Shown: one piece after another, positions 56,668-64,000 of the stretch | Numbering within the stretch: position 1 is the stretch's first letter | Layout of the letters: each line of letters opens with the position of its first letter | Source of the DNA: Sideroxydans lithotrophicus ES-1 | GTDB lineage: Bacteria > Pseudomonadota > Gammaproteobacteria > Burkholderiales > Gallionellaceae | Assembly: GCF_000025705.1 (NCBI RefSeq) | Contig: NC_013959.1 | Span: 2,736,001-2,800,000, forward strand | Length of the DNA: 64,000 nucleotides | Reading direction: 5' to 3' | Notes under the pieces: generated by a model | Database searches by the model: none | What the model was told of the DNA's origin: nothing | Seen by the model: the letters and a program-made list of their open reading frames with translations, nothing else | Program-made: the position numbers and the translations under genes

Positions 56668-58365
56668 TCAGCCGAACGTGAACGCGAACGCCTCACTGTC
56701 GGCATCCAGAAATTCAATCTTGAAAGTCAGATCCCTGATCTTGCCGCTTTGCCGCACGAGCTGGTAGAGGCGCTGTTCCCGTATCACACCATTGCCCTGC
56801 GCATCGGTGTCCACCCCGTGGTCCTTGCCGGGCGCCGCCCCGTCCAGCGTGACCCTGAAGCGCACCGGCTTGCCGCTATGCGGCCCCAGCACCAGATGCA
56901 GGTCGCGACCACGGAAGCGGTAGCTGATCCCGCCACCCGCTGCATCCAGTTGTGCGGACTCCTTGCCGACCCGCCAGCTTCCGCTCAGCGCCCAGTGGTC
57001 GGCCTTGAGCTTGCGCGGCGCAGTGTAGCGGGCCGGTTTGTCGCGTTCGATCGCCTCGGGTGACGCAAAATTCTCCTGGCGTCCATAGCCCACATAGGTC
57101 TCCGGAGAACGATCCATGTCGGTTGCGGCAGCCAACGCACCGGCACCCTGCACACGTACGAATCCATCCTTGAATGCCAGGTTCTGGTGAGCTTCCTTGA
57201 GCAGGGTCTGGATCATCTGTTCGGTCTCACGGTATGCGCCTTCACCGAAATGCTCATGCCGGATGTGTCCCTGGGCATCGATCAGGTAATGCGCGGGCCA
57301 GTATTCGTTCTGGTAGGCATTCCAGATCGCATACTGGTTATCGACCGCCACCGGATACCTGATGCCGAGTTCGCGCACGGCCTGTTCGACATTATGCAGA
57401 TCCTTCTCGAAAGCGAACTCCGGTGCATGCACGCCGACGATGACCAACCCCTGCTCGCGATACTTTTCATCCCATGCCTTCAGGTACGGCAGCGTGCGCA
57501 AACAGTTGATGCAGGAATAGGTCCAGAAATCCACCAGCACCACTTTGCCGCGCAACGCCTCCATGCTCAGCGCCGGTGAGTTGATCCATTCTGTCGCGCC
57601 GTTCAGTGGCGCTGCCATGCCGGTCTCGGCAACCTCTATCGCCGCCGGACGTTGCGCCAGTTGCCGGATCAAGTGCTGCTCTGCGGCAGTGGTGTTCGCC
57701 GAAGTGAACTGCGCCAGGAAGCGCGTATCCCAGCCGAATGCGATGACGACGATGCCCGCCACCACGGCGACACCGAGTACGCGTCGCACCCATTCCTCGA
57801 CGCCGAAACTGCGCTTCATCCAGGCGATCACGCGACCGCTGGCCAGCAGCGCCACAGCCAGCGAAGTCGCCGCACCGGCTGCGAACGTGAACAGCAGCAA
57901 CGCACTGTGCAGGTTCGCACCGTTCAACGCCGCGCCTGCCAGCACCAGCCCCAGGATGGGTCCGGCACAGGGCGCCCACAGGAAACCGACGGCCACACCC
58001 AGCAGCAACGATCCCTTGATACTGCCTTGCTGGTCGGCACGTTGCTGCAGGCGCCCGCCGAACACGACGAAAGGCCGCATCATGCGTTCCGACCATGATG
58101 GAAAAATCAACGCCAACCCGAGCAACAACAGCAAGGCCATTGCCGCATAGCGGCCGTACTGGTTCACCTCGACCAGCCACGCTCCGCCCACTGCAGCCAG
58201 GCTGGCCAGCACGGCGAACGTCACTGCCATGCCGATCAGGACAGGCAGGCCGGAACGCCGGAACGACCGTTCCGAACGGGCGAATACGAACGGCAGCACC
58301 GGCAGCACGCACGGGCTGAGGATGGTCAGGACACCACCGAGATAGGCGAGCAGGAAGATCAGCAT
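56668..58365 (-). CDS. DipZ-like CcdA-thioredoxin fusion (periplasmic electron supply)
   Basis: A 565-aa fusion. Residues 1-~230 are a CcdA/DsbD-beta membrane domain of six helices with the paired cysteines Cys19 (LSPCVLPVLP) and Cys133 (WAPCAGPILG). Residues ~255-400 are a TlpA/AhpC-like thioredoxin domain with WTYSCINCLRTLPY (CINC active site). Residues ~420-565 are a beta-rich C-terminal domain like that of mycobacterial DipZ. It carries electrons from cytoplasmic thioredoxin to periplasmic clients; msrB is 15 bases upstream and msrA 18 bases downstream, which identifies the likely clients. Confidence 0.92.
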   Translation of the reverse strand: MLIFLLAYLGGVLTILSPCVLPVLPFVFARSERSFRRSGLPVLIGMAVTFAVLASLAAVGGAWLVEVNQYGRYAAMALLLLLGLALIFPSWSERMMRPFVVFGGRLQQRADQQGSIKGSLLLGVAVGFLWAPCAGPILGLVLAGAALNGANLHSALLLFTFAAGAATSLAVALLASGRVIAWMKRSFGVEEWVRRVLGVAVVAGIVVIAFGWDTRFLAQFTSANTTAAEQHLIRQLAQRPAAIEVAETGMAAPLNGATEWINSPALSMEALRGKVVLVDFWTYSCINCLRTLPYLKAWDEKYREQGLVIVGVHAPEFAFEKDLHNVEQAVRELGIRYPVAVDNQYAIWNAYQNEYWPAHYLIDAQGHIRHEHFGEGAYRETEQMIQTLLKEAHQNLAFKDGFVRVQGAGALAAATDMDRSPETYVGYGRQENFASPEAIERDKPARYTAPRKLKADHWALSGSWRVGKESAQLDAAGGGISYRFRGRDLHLVLGPHSGKPVRFRVTLDGAAPGKDHGVDTDAQGNGVIREQRLYQLVRQSGKIRDLTFKIEFLDADSEAFAFTFG

Positions 58366-58380
58366 GTCAATTGTTCCGGA

Positions 58381-58920
58381 TCATTTGGGTCTGGGCACGA
58401 AACGCAGCGCCACGGTGTTCATGCAATAGCGCAGCCCGGTCGGCTGCGGACCATCGTCGAACACATGGCCGAGATGCGCATCACACAGGGCGCAGCGCAC
58501 TTCGGTGCGCGTCATGCCGAACATGTGGTCCCGGATCTCGCGCACATTCTCGGCTGCGATCGGTTGCCAGAAACTCGGCCAGCCGGTGCCGGAATCGTAT
58601 TTGGTGGCGGCGTCGAACAGCGCGTTGTCGCAGCACACACAGCGATACAGGCCCGGCTCGTGCCTGTTGTAACCGGGCTGCGAGAACGCCATCTCGGTAC
58701 CCTGCTCGCGCGTCACCTCATAAGCCAGCGGCGACAGACGCGCTTTCCACTCGGCCTCCTTGTGCACCTTGGCCAGAGTGACTCGCCCCAGCGGCTTGCC
58801 GTCATCGGAGAATCGCATGATGGTCACCTGATCGTTGGCATCTGGTGTTTTGGCTAAAGAGCGCGCCGAATAAGCCAGCGCCATTCCGGACACCGCCAAC
58901 AAGAAATCTCTGCGTTGCAT
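58381..58920 (-). CDS. msrB: Exported peptide-methionine (R)-S-oxide reductase
   Basis: A 179-aa MsrB with a Tat-like signal (QRRDFLLAVSGMALAYSA). Zinc ligands are C94/C97 (CVCC) and C143/C146 (CALC), and the catalytic Cys166 is in LRYCMNTVALRF. The usual resolving Cys in GCGWPSF is replaced: the sequence reads SGTGWPSFW, so the enzyme needs an external reductant, as MsrA does. GGAGGG precedes the ATG; the SigF-type promoter at 58983-59008 lies ~60 bases upstream. First gene of msrB-dipZ-msrA-unknown. Confidence 0.94.
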   Translation of the reverse strand: MQRRDFLLAVSGMALAYSARSLAKTPDANDQVTIMRFSDDGKPLGRVTLAKVHKEAEWKARLSPLAYEVTREQGTEMAFSQPGYNRHEPGLYRCVCCDNALFDAATKYDSGTGWPSFWQPIAAENVREIRDHMFGMTRTEVRCALCDAHLGHVFDDGPQPTGLRYCMNTVALRFVPRPK

Positions 58921-58982
58921 GATGTTGCCCTCCTGTGAAGATGGGTAAACCCGGACCGCTCCTGACTCACCCTGACTGTAGA

Positions 58983-59008
58983 TTCGCGCCGGACCGAAGA
59001 ATGGTTAC
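58983..59008 (-). promoter_or_regulatory. SigF-type ECF promoter of msrB-dipZ-msrA
   Basis: GTAACC (59003-59008), 16 bases, CGAA (58983-58986) on the minus strand. Outside the two boxes the spacer also starts with ATT and a T-rich run as in the bufA site. Predicted start about 55 bases before msrB. Confidence 0.8.
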
Positions 59009-59063
59009 ATCGGCTCTCCGTCACGCGGAAGGCGGAGATGGGAATCCCCCAGACAGGGATCCC

Positions 59064-59774
59064 CTAGGACACGAAGGGTGGCGTGCGCCCGACCAGCGCT
59101 TCCGCCATGATCAACTCCTCGTCGCTGTGGTTCGGCCTGGCCAGGTGGCTCGCGCCATGGATACACTGACCCGGCCGCTCCTGGCGGTAGATATACAGAG
59201 GCTTGTCGTGATGCACGGAATGCACGCTCTCCTGGCTCGTACCGTCGTTCCTTGCCACGACATCGACATCGCCGTAGCAGTTGCAGAAATAGGTCCGCTC
59301 CGGCCCCGCCTCCAGATAGACACCGGTACCGCGTATGCCTATCGTGGCCGTCGGCGTTTCGATCTGCAAACCCTTGTTGCGCGAGACCGACAGCAGCTTG
59401 CCTGCAAGCAACCTCAGCCCGCCGATCAATAGCGAACCGATATCCTCTTCCTTGGGCCTGATCACCAGGTGACTTTCACTGCGTAGCAGCATGGCGTGGT
59501 CGCCGACCACAAAGACCAGTTCGCTGTCCTTGCCGGTCTTCACCGTATCGTTGGGCCCGATGCGCGTATTGGCATCCACCGGGTTGCCATTCACCCACGC
59601 CCGGCCCTTCAGGCGATAGACCGATTGCGTCGCCGGTAGTTTCTCTGGCGGCTTGAATGCGATGGCGAACGCCTTGACTGCCGGCAGCATCATGCCCAGC
59701 AGCCCTGCCCCCAGACCTTGCAGCAAGCGTCTGCGTTGACGACCGGTCGTTCCATGTTCCAGGTTTTGTTGCAT
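59064..59774 (-). CDS. Tat-exported FecR-domain protein
   Basis: A 236-aa protein. The N-terminus RQRRRLLQGLGAGLLGMML is a twin-arginine signal. A FecR domain (~residues 70-160) shows NTRIGPNDTVKTGKDSELVFVVG, LLAGKLLSVSR and TATIGIRGTGVYLEAG (quoted in part). The tail has a CNC motif (YFCNCYGDVDVVARN) and one more Cys. FecR domains in the periplasm usually relay signals to ECF sigma/anti-sigma pairs; this one lacks the N-terminal cytoplasmic part of classic FecR. It is divergent from the sigma gene and has its own SigF-type promoter. AAGGGGGAACG precedes the ATG at 59774. Confidence 0.82.
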   Translation of the reverse strand: MQQNLEHGTTGRQRRRLLQGLGAGLLGMMLPAVKAFAIAFKPPEKLPATQSVYRLKGRAWVNGNPVDANTRIGPNDTVKTGKDSELVFVVGDHAMLLRSESHLVIRPKEEDIGSLLIGGLRLLAGKLLSVSRNKGLQIETPTATIGIRGTGVYLEAGPERTYFCNCYGDVDVVARNDGTSQESVHSVHHDKPLYIYRQERPGQCIHGASHLARPNHSDEELIMAEALVGRTPPFVS

Positions 59775-59882
59775 CGTTCCCCCTTTATCCAAGTCGTTCA
59801 TGTCGGTAGCGGCCCGCACATTTCAACACAGTCCGGGATGCCGGCTATGTTATATAGTGTCGATCGCATCTGCGCCGATATG

Positions 59883-59908
59883 TTCGGGCGGAAGCAGAAT
59901 AAAGTTAC
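59883..59908 (-). promoter_or_regulatory. SigF-type ECF promoter of the FecR-domain gene
   Basis: GTAACT (59903-59908), 16 bases, CGAA (59883-59886) on the minus strand; one base differs from the other two sites in the -35 box. It lies in the divergent region, 23 bases before the sigma-factor start codon on the opposite strand, so transcription from it runs away from the sigma gene. Confidence 0.68.
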
Positions 59909-59930
59909 ATACAGTAGCGACGGAATCAGG

Positions 59931-60470
59931 ATGGCAGACCAGGACGACAATCTGGAACGACTCATGCAGCAGTCCCTGGCTGGAGACCAGCGCGCCTACG
60001 CACTCCTGCTGCAGGAGACCGCACGCCTGCTGCGCCCGTTCCTGTCCAAGCGCCTGAGCATGGCCGATGAAGTGGAAGACCTGCTGCAGGAGATACTCAT
60101 CTCCGTGCACAAGGCCCGCCATACCTACGATGGCAATCGCCCGTTCAGGCCCTGGCTGTATGCCATCGCCCGATTCCGGCTGCAGGATCACTTGCGCACA
60201 CACTATTCCGACCAGCTGCGCCATGCCGTCGACTTCGACGAACTGGAAGAATTTTTGCATGACCCTGTAACCGAATCGGTGATGAGTTACGAATCCATCA
60301 GTGGGGAGGTGGATAAACTTCCCGAGAAACAGGCGACCATCCTGCGCCTGCTGCATCAGGACGGATACACCGCCAGGGAGGTCGCCGAGAAGATCGGCAT
60401 GACCGAATCGGCGGTCAAGGTCGCAGCGCATCGCGCTTACAAGGTATTGAGAACGAAACTGGAAAGATAA
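59931..60470 (+). CDS. sigF: ECF RNA polymerase sigma factor, SigF type
   Basis: A 179-aa ECF sigma factor. Region 2: LLLQETARLLRPFLSKRLSM, DEVEDLLQEILISVHKARHTYDGNRPFRPWLYAIARF (landmarks only). Region 4: LPEKQATILRLLHQDGYTAREVAEKIGMTESAVKVAAHRAYKVL with the recognition helix (quoted in part). The DGNRPFRPWLYAIAR stretch and adjacent NrsF gene place it with the Caulobacter SigF group. Start is MADQDDNLER at 59931; upstream ATGs would overlap the FecR promoter. The stop shares a base with the nrsF start. Confidence 0.88.
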   Translation: MADQDDNLERLMQQSLAGDQRAYALLLQETARLLRPFLSKRLSMADEVEDLLQEILISVHKARHTYDGNRPFRPWLYAIARFRLQDHLRTHYSDQLRHAVDFDELEEFLHDPVTESVMSYESISGEVDKLPEKQATILRLLHQDGYTAREVAEKIGMTESAVKVAAHRAYKVLRTKLER

Positions 60471-61105
60471 TGGCAAACATCGACGATCTCGTGGCAAGAC
60501 TGGCACAGGATGCGACCGCAGTCAGACCTGCGCCGCACCCGTTCCTGCTGAGCCTGCAATGGATAGGCGCTGCAGCGGCCTATCTTGCGGTGTCGCTCGC
60601 GCTGTCCGGCCCGCGCCCGGACCTGCTGGAAAGATTCCATAGTCCCTGGTTCGTCGCCGAGGTCGCCACCCTGCTCGCCATCTTCATCGTCACTGCGATC
60701 AGCGCCGCCTTGCTGGCATTCCCCGACCTGCACCAGAAACGCACCCTCGCCTTCGCGCCGGTGGTGCCGTTCCTGCTGTTCGTGGTGGTCATGCTCTTTG
60801 CATGGCATGCCGACAGCCCGCCTTCGCTGCCGCCTGTGCACAGTTTCGAATGCACGCTCAGCATCACGCTGATGACGCTGCTGCCCGCCGGCTGGACGTT
60901 CTATTCACTGCGCAAGTTCGCCAGCACCCACTACCGCCTCGCGGGCAGCGTCGCGTTGCTGTCGGCCTTCAGTGTCGGCGCGCTGTGGCTGCGGCTGCAT
61001 GAAACGACCGACTCCATCGCACACGTCGTCGAATGGCACTACCTGCCCATGCTCGCCATCGGACTGCTGGGTCTGTGGCTGGGAAAACTGATCCTGAAAT
61101 GGTGA
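60470..61105 (+). CDS. nrsF: NrsF-type (DUF1109) membrane anti-sigma factor
   Basis: A 211-aa inner-membrane protein with six membrane segments (~28-46, ~62-83, ~92-112, ~125-147, ~158-175, ~190-208), the DUF1109 layout of NrsF, which holds SigF at the membrane until metal or oxidant stress. HSFECTLSITLMTLLPAGW carries the first conserved cysteine (~127). The second periplasmic cysteine that I recall in Caulobacter NrsF is missing: the matching stretch reads LRLHETTDSIAHVVEWH. The gene overlaps sigF as TAATG. Confidence 0.85.
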   Translation: MANIDDLVARLAQDATAVRPAPHPFLLSLQWIGAAAAYLAVSLALSGPRPDLLERFHSPWFVAEVATLLAIFIVTAISAALLAFPDLHQKRTLAFAPVVPFLLFVVVMLFAWHADSPPSLPPVHSFECTLSITLMTLLPAGWTFYSLRKFASTHYRLAGSVALLSAFSVGALWLRLHETTDSIAHVVEWHYLPMLAIGLLGLWLGKLILKW

Positions 61106-61255
61106 TCGCCGGCAGGTTGCAGAATCCTGCCGCCCCCCGCTTAACCACGTTCCCATATGGCATTTTGGGCACTGTCCGTATATTTGAATTGTCCTGCGAC
61201 GGCCATACCTGTACATTGACACCTTAGGCCATGTGGCTAGCGTGGTAATGACACT

Positions 61256-61510
61256 ATGAACGAGATCCTGCAGTACCTGAAAACGCATGGCGAGCGCCTA
61301 GACACGGAGATCGCCGAGGCAACCGGACTGACGCTGGCGAAAGTACGCACACTTCTGGCAGAGCTCGCCGCCAAGGGCGAGATCATGGCCTGCCATTCGA
61401 CCAAGTTCGACAAGGGCAAGAAGATCGAGGGCATCAGTTGCCGCCTTTCCGGTTTCATCCCTCCCGCAGCACCCGGCAGAAAATCGAAATCGCAATTGAA
61501 GCTGTCCTGA
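61256..61510 (+). CDS. Small winged-helix-like protein
   Basis: An 84-aa protein. Residues ~1-60 read as a winged helix: ILQYLKTHGERLDTEIAEAT, then LTLAKVRTLLAELAAKGEI and a beta hairpin MACHSTKFDKGKKIEGISCRLSGF (quoted in part). The tail is basic (PGRKSKSQLKL). Such short wHTH proteins resemble FeoC or FaeA-like regulators but no metal-binding Cys cluster is present. It lies 150 bases after nrsF; between them is a small GGCAGG/CCTGCC hairpin (~61115-61135) without a T-run. Confidence 0.65.
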   Translation: MNEILQYLKTHGERLDTEIAEATGLTLAKVRTLLAELAAKGEIMACHSTKFDKGKKIEGISCRLSGFIPPAAPGRKSKSQLKLS

Positions 61511-61541
61511 TCTTTCGCGGTACGGCAGTCATACGCATACC

Positions 61542-61916
61542 ATGACTAAACACACCACTCCCGACCATGCCCGGCTCGACCGCGTCGTCGCCGAGGCGCG
61601 CAAGCAACGCGAGTTGCGCGAAGCCGGCTATCGCGAGCGGGCGCTCAAACTGTTCCCGTGGATATGCGGCCGCTGCGGCCGCGAGTTTTCCGGTGCGCGC
61701 CTGCGCGAACTGACCGTGCACCACAAGGACCACAACCACGACAACAATCCGCTGGACGGCAGCAATTGGGAATTGCTCTGCCTCTACTGCCACGACAACG
61801 AACACTCGCGCGTGATGGATGAAGTGGTGAGGGACAGGGGTGCAGAGAGCCGCGCCACCGCGACCCATAACCCGTTCGCCGATCTGAAGTCGCTGCTGAA
61901 GAAAGAAAAAGAATAG
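61542..61916 (+). CDS. YajD family HNH nuclease-like protein
   Basis: A 124-aa protein. Zinc cysteines CGRCGREF and CLYCHDNEH frame the HNH core LTVHHKDHNHDNNPLDGSNWELL (quoted in part: VHHKDHNHDNNP), the YajD pattern. The N-terminus is a basic helix (VVAEARKQRELREAG). The biological role of YajD is unknown; it is not linked to a toxin or restriction locus here. Confidence 0.88.
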   Translation: MTKHTTPDHARLDRVVAEARKQRELREAGYRERALKLFPWICGRCGREFSGARLRELTVHHKDHNHDNNPLDGSNWELLCLYCHDNEHSRVMDEVVRDRGAESRATATHNPFADLKSLLKKEKE

Positions 61917-61948
61917 CGGTCAGACCGGATGCCGGCCAGTTCAGACGC

Positions 61949-62761
61949 TTACCCGGCTGGCGTCAGAAAACCGCCCACAGCCCGCTCCGACCATGCCCAC
62001 AAGCGCTGCGCCAGTTGCCGGTCCAGCGCCTGCGCCGCGGCAGCGGTCTCGGCACAGTTGTCGAAATATCTCCCCGTCACACCGGCCACCTCGGGCGAGG
62101 TGGCGAGATACACCGATGTGCGCGCGCCCGATGCCACCGAATCGCCTTGCATGCTGAATGCCGCATGCAGCAGTTTCGTACCGATCACGCCCGGATGCAG
62201 GCTGTTCGAAGTCAGCCAGGGTTCGCGCCGCGCCAGCTCGTTGGCAAACAATGCGTTGGCCAGCTTGGAATTCGAATAGGCATGATAGCCGTTGAAACCC
62301 CGCTCGCTGTTAATGTTGTCGAACTCGATGCGCCCGCTGCCATGCACCATCGAACTGACGGTGACCACACGCGGCGCGGCCGACCTTTTCAACAGCGGCA
62401 GCAGCAGATCGGTGAGCAGGAAGTGCGCGAGATGGTTCACTGCCAGCGTCATCTCGAAGCCGTCGTGCGAAAGCTTGCGCTCGGTCATGTAGACGCCGGC
62501 GTTGTTGATCAGCACATCCAGTTGCGGCAAACGTGCAGAAAGTTCATGCGCCATGCGCGCCACTGCGGCAAGGTCGGCCAGGTTCGCATAGGCCGTATGC
62601 AAGCGCGCATCGGGCACCGTGGCGCGGATCGCGGCACTCGCACGCGCCGCCTTTTCTTCATTGCGCCCATGCAGCACCAGCTCGTGTCCCTGCCTGGCCA
62701 GTTGCCTGGCAGTCTCCAGACCGATGCCGTCGGTCGCTCCGGTGATGAGTATCGTCTTCAT
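61949..62761 (-). CDS. Short-chain dehydrogenase/reductase (retinol-dehydrogenase-like)
   Basis: A 270-aa SDR oxidoreductase. NAD(P) motif TGATDGIGLETARQLA, NNAG in VLINNAGVYM, catalytic Ser in VTVSSMVHG and Tyr/Lys in YHAYSNSKLANALFA. NGRN-type HGRNEEKA after the second strand suggests NADPH. The start is MKTILITGATDG at 62761, two bases after the acylphosphatase stop. Substrate unknown; the form resembles retinol/WW-domain oxidoreductases. Confidence 0.92.
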   Translation of the reverse strand: MKTILITGATDGIGLETARQLARQGHELVLHGRNEEKAARASAAIRATVPDARLHTAYANLADLAAVARMAHELSARLPQLDVLINNAGVYMTERKLSHDGFEMTLAVNHLAHFLLTDLLLPLLKRSAAPRVVTVSSMVHGSGRIEFDNINSERGFNGYHAYSNSKLANALFANELARREPWLTSNSLHPGVIGTKLLHAAFSMQGDSVASGARTSVYLATSPEVAGVTGRYFDNCAETAAAAQALDRQLAQRLWAWSERAVGGFLTPAG

Positions 62762-62763
62762 GG

Positions 62764-63054
62764 TCAATTGGTCACTTCGAAGCTGGAGTAACCGCCCGCG
62801 GCAGGTTCGATGTCGACGCGCTCCACCTGCGCCCGCACCGGCCCGCGCTGCGCCCAGCGCACCAGTGCATCCACCGCGCCGGGCTCGCCCTGCACCATCG
62901 CCTCCACCGTCCCGTCGCTGCGGTTGCGCACCCAGCCTGACACAGACAGACTCTGCGCCTCGCGGCGCATCGAGTCGCGGTAGAACACGCCCTGTACGCG
63001 GCCATGGATCACCAGATGCAAAGTCTTCAGGGTGGAAGCAGGTTGGATGGACAT
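62764..63054 (-). CDS. acyP: Acylphosphatase
   Basis: A 96-aa acylphosphatase that hydrolyses acyl phosphates. HGRVQGVFYRDSMRREA contains the phosphate-binding Arg and GWVRNRSDGTVEAMVQG the catalytic Asn. The start MSIQPASTLKT at 63054 is chosen because the frame upstream lacks family sequence. It is two bases ahead of the SDR gene, so they are co-transcribed. Confidence 0.93.
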   Translation of the reverse strand: MSIQPASTLKTLHLVIHGRVQGVFYRDSMRREAQSLSVSGWVRNRSDGTVEAMVQGEPGAVDALVRWAQRGPVRAQVERVDIEPAAGGYSSFEVTN

Positions 63055-63358
63055 GCAGTTGCTCCTGCAATAGATCGCGCGAACCGGGAAATGCCGCCGA
63101 CTTGGGTCAATCCTAGCAGCCGGAAAAAAGAATGCAAACTTCGCATACCGGATCGCGTTGCGAATTGCCCATACAGCCAACCTCGATAAAGAACTTAATA
63201 AAGCGATGCGACTCCAACTTTCGCGATCCAGCTGCCGGACCGATGCGTTCAACGATCCGCGTTCATGGCAGCCGGACGACATCCCGAATCATGTGTTGAA
63301 TATCCCGATTCACTGGCGCATGCTCTGGATTCAAAGATGGCTTCACAAGGAGCACATC
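63055..63358. other. 304-bp intergenic region between acyP and the NfeD-like gene
   Basis: No gene supported. It is the divergent promoter region for acyP and the NfeD-like gene. TTGAAT and CATGCT with a 17-base spacer (near 63296-63324) could be a weak plus-strand promoter. The reading frame upstream of acyP is open here but has no family similarity. Confidence 0.5.
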
Positions 63359-64000
63359 ATGAACAAAGTCAAAACCCTGCTATCGGGCCTGATCCTGGCG
63401 ACCTGGGCGGGATGCGCGATGGCATCTGGGCCGGTAGTGGTCGTGCTCGATGTCGACGGGGCGATCAGTCCGGGAACGGCGGACTATGTGGTGCGCGGAA
63501 TGAGATCGGCAGCAGACCAGTCGGCGCAACTGATCGTGCTGAAGATGGATACACCCGGCGGCCTGGACACCTCCATGCGCCAGATCATCAAGCAGATCAT
63601 CGCCTCTCCGATTCCGGTTGCCGCTTTCGTCGCACCCAACGGGGCACGGGCTGCCAGCGCCGGAACCTATATCCTCTATGCCAGCCACATCGCCGCCATG
63701 GCGCCGGCCACCAATCTGGGCGCGGCCACGCCGGTCATGATCGGACTGGGTGGTGTGGGGACAGGCGACCAGCCGCAGAAGGAAGACAAGGACAACACGC
63801 AGGAAAAAGATGCCGGAGCAAATCCGGCGCCCGCCAAGACAGCCGCGCCGCTCACCGCGCTGGAACACAAACAGGTCAACGACGCCTCCGCATACATCCG
63901 CAGCCTGGCGCAGATGCGCGGTCGCAACGTGCAGTGGGCCGAGCAGGCGGTGCGGCAAGCGGTGAGCCTGACCGCCGCCGAAGCCCTGAAGCTCAAGGTC
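63359..64000 (+). CDS. NfeD-type (ClpP-class) membrane serine protease, N-terminal part
   Basis: The first 214 codons run off the window. A signal peptide (~1-22, ending CAMASG) leads into a crotonase/ClpP-fold protease domain: VVVLDVDGAISPGTADYVVRG, KMDTPGGLDTSMRQIIKQI and the nucleophile Ser in NGARAASAGTYILYASHIAAMAP (quoted in part). TNLGAATPV follows, then a low-complexity insert (~140-165) and helix with QMRGRNVQWAEQAVRQ. This is the long NfeD1b form expected to continue with membrane segments and an OB-fold NfeD domain; a stomatin gene usually follows. AAGGAG lies ahead of the ATG at 63359. Confidence 0.88.
   Translation, partial: MNKVKTLLSGLILATWAGCAMASGPVVVVLDVDGAISPGTADYVVRGMRSAADQSAQLIVLKMDTPGGLDTSMRQIIKQIIASPIPVAAFVAPNGARAASAGTYILYASHIAAMAPATNLGAATPVMIGLGGVGTGDQPQKEDKDNTQEKDAGANPAPAKTAAPLTALEHKQVNDASAYIRSLAQMRGRNVQWAEQAVRQAVSLTAAEALKLKV

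Noticed and set aside
59775-59930. Autoregulated SigF promoter for sigF itself
   Set aside because: No GTAAC box was found on the plus strand here; AGTTACATACAG is only the complement of the FecR-gene promoter.
60270-60300. GTAACC...CGAA inside sigF on the plus strand
   Set aside because: The spacer is 17 rather than 16 bases and it lies inside the coding region; probably chance.

Overview
The window is a 64 kb piece of a GC-rich bacterial chromosome. It looks betaproteobacterial, most like the Nitrosomonadales/Gallionellaceae. The reasons are the gene order (argJ next to secA, then lpxC and a complete mra/dcw division-wall cluster), a single-chain pyruvate dehydrogenase E1 beside aceF, the rpsP-rimM-trmD-rplS and nadD-rsfS-rlmH-maf-rng strings, paired pilT/pilU, and a CbbY-type sugar-phosphate phosphatase of the kind found in CO2-fixing relatives. 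The genus is an inference. No phage, insertion sequence with a transposase, CRISPR array or rRNA operon was seen.

Layout. 1-7.1 kb: start of an upstream gene, argJ, a lone cyclic-nucleotide-binding-domain protein, secA, an M23 peptidase, a divergent DciA-like (DUF721) gene, a tiny membrane protein and lpxC. 7.2-25.1 kb (minus strand): mraZ-rsmH-ftsL-ftsI-murE-murF-mraY-murD-ftsW-murG-murC-murB-ddl-ftsQ-ftsA-ftsZ, driven by a clear sigma-70 promoter overlapped by four 10-bp-spaced MraZ boxes. 25.3-31.3 kb: OmpA-like protein, rnpB, phoU-ppx, rpiA, tRNA-Ala(CGC), xerD, ogt. 31.3-46.5 kb: rplS operon, CcsA-like protein, ffh, cbbY-like, ilvA, TfoX-like, 5-formyl-THF cyclo-ligase, aceE-aceF, nadD-rsfS-rlmH-maf-rng. 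46.5-53.2 kb: HU, a periplasmic SRPBCC protein, yggS-proC-yggT-yggU, pilT-pilU and an unknown. 53.2-61.1 kb: a stress island (below). 61.2-64 kb: winged-helix protein, YajD HNH protein, SDR, acylphosphatase and a truncated NfeD-type serine protease.

The most interesting part is 53.2-61.1 kb. An ECF sigma factor of the Caulobacter SigF type and its membrane anti-sigma NrsF (DUF1109) lie beside three sites matching GTAAC(C/T)-N16-CGAA. One precedes msrB-dipZ-msrA-(120-aa unknown), a periplasmic methionine-sulfoxide repair module with its own CcdA/thioredoxin electron supply. One precedes bufA-bufB-bufC-doxX, a bufferin-type ribosomally made copper-binding peptide with its MNIO modifying enzyme. 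One precedes a Tat-exported FecR-domain protein divergent from the sigma gene. The whole island reads as one metal/oxidant envelope-stress regulon.

A second theme is small palindromic repeats inside essential operons. Copies of a CCCTCTCCC/GGGAGAGGG family are translated inside murC and murF, supply the ribosome-binding site of ftsQ and xerD, and sit ahead of rimM. A 144-bp MITE-like element sits exactly between the proC stop and the yggT start. A 116-bp insertion between ftsW and murG has left a duplicate of the last ten ftsW codons.
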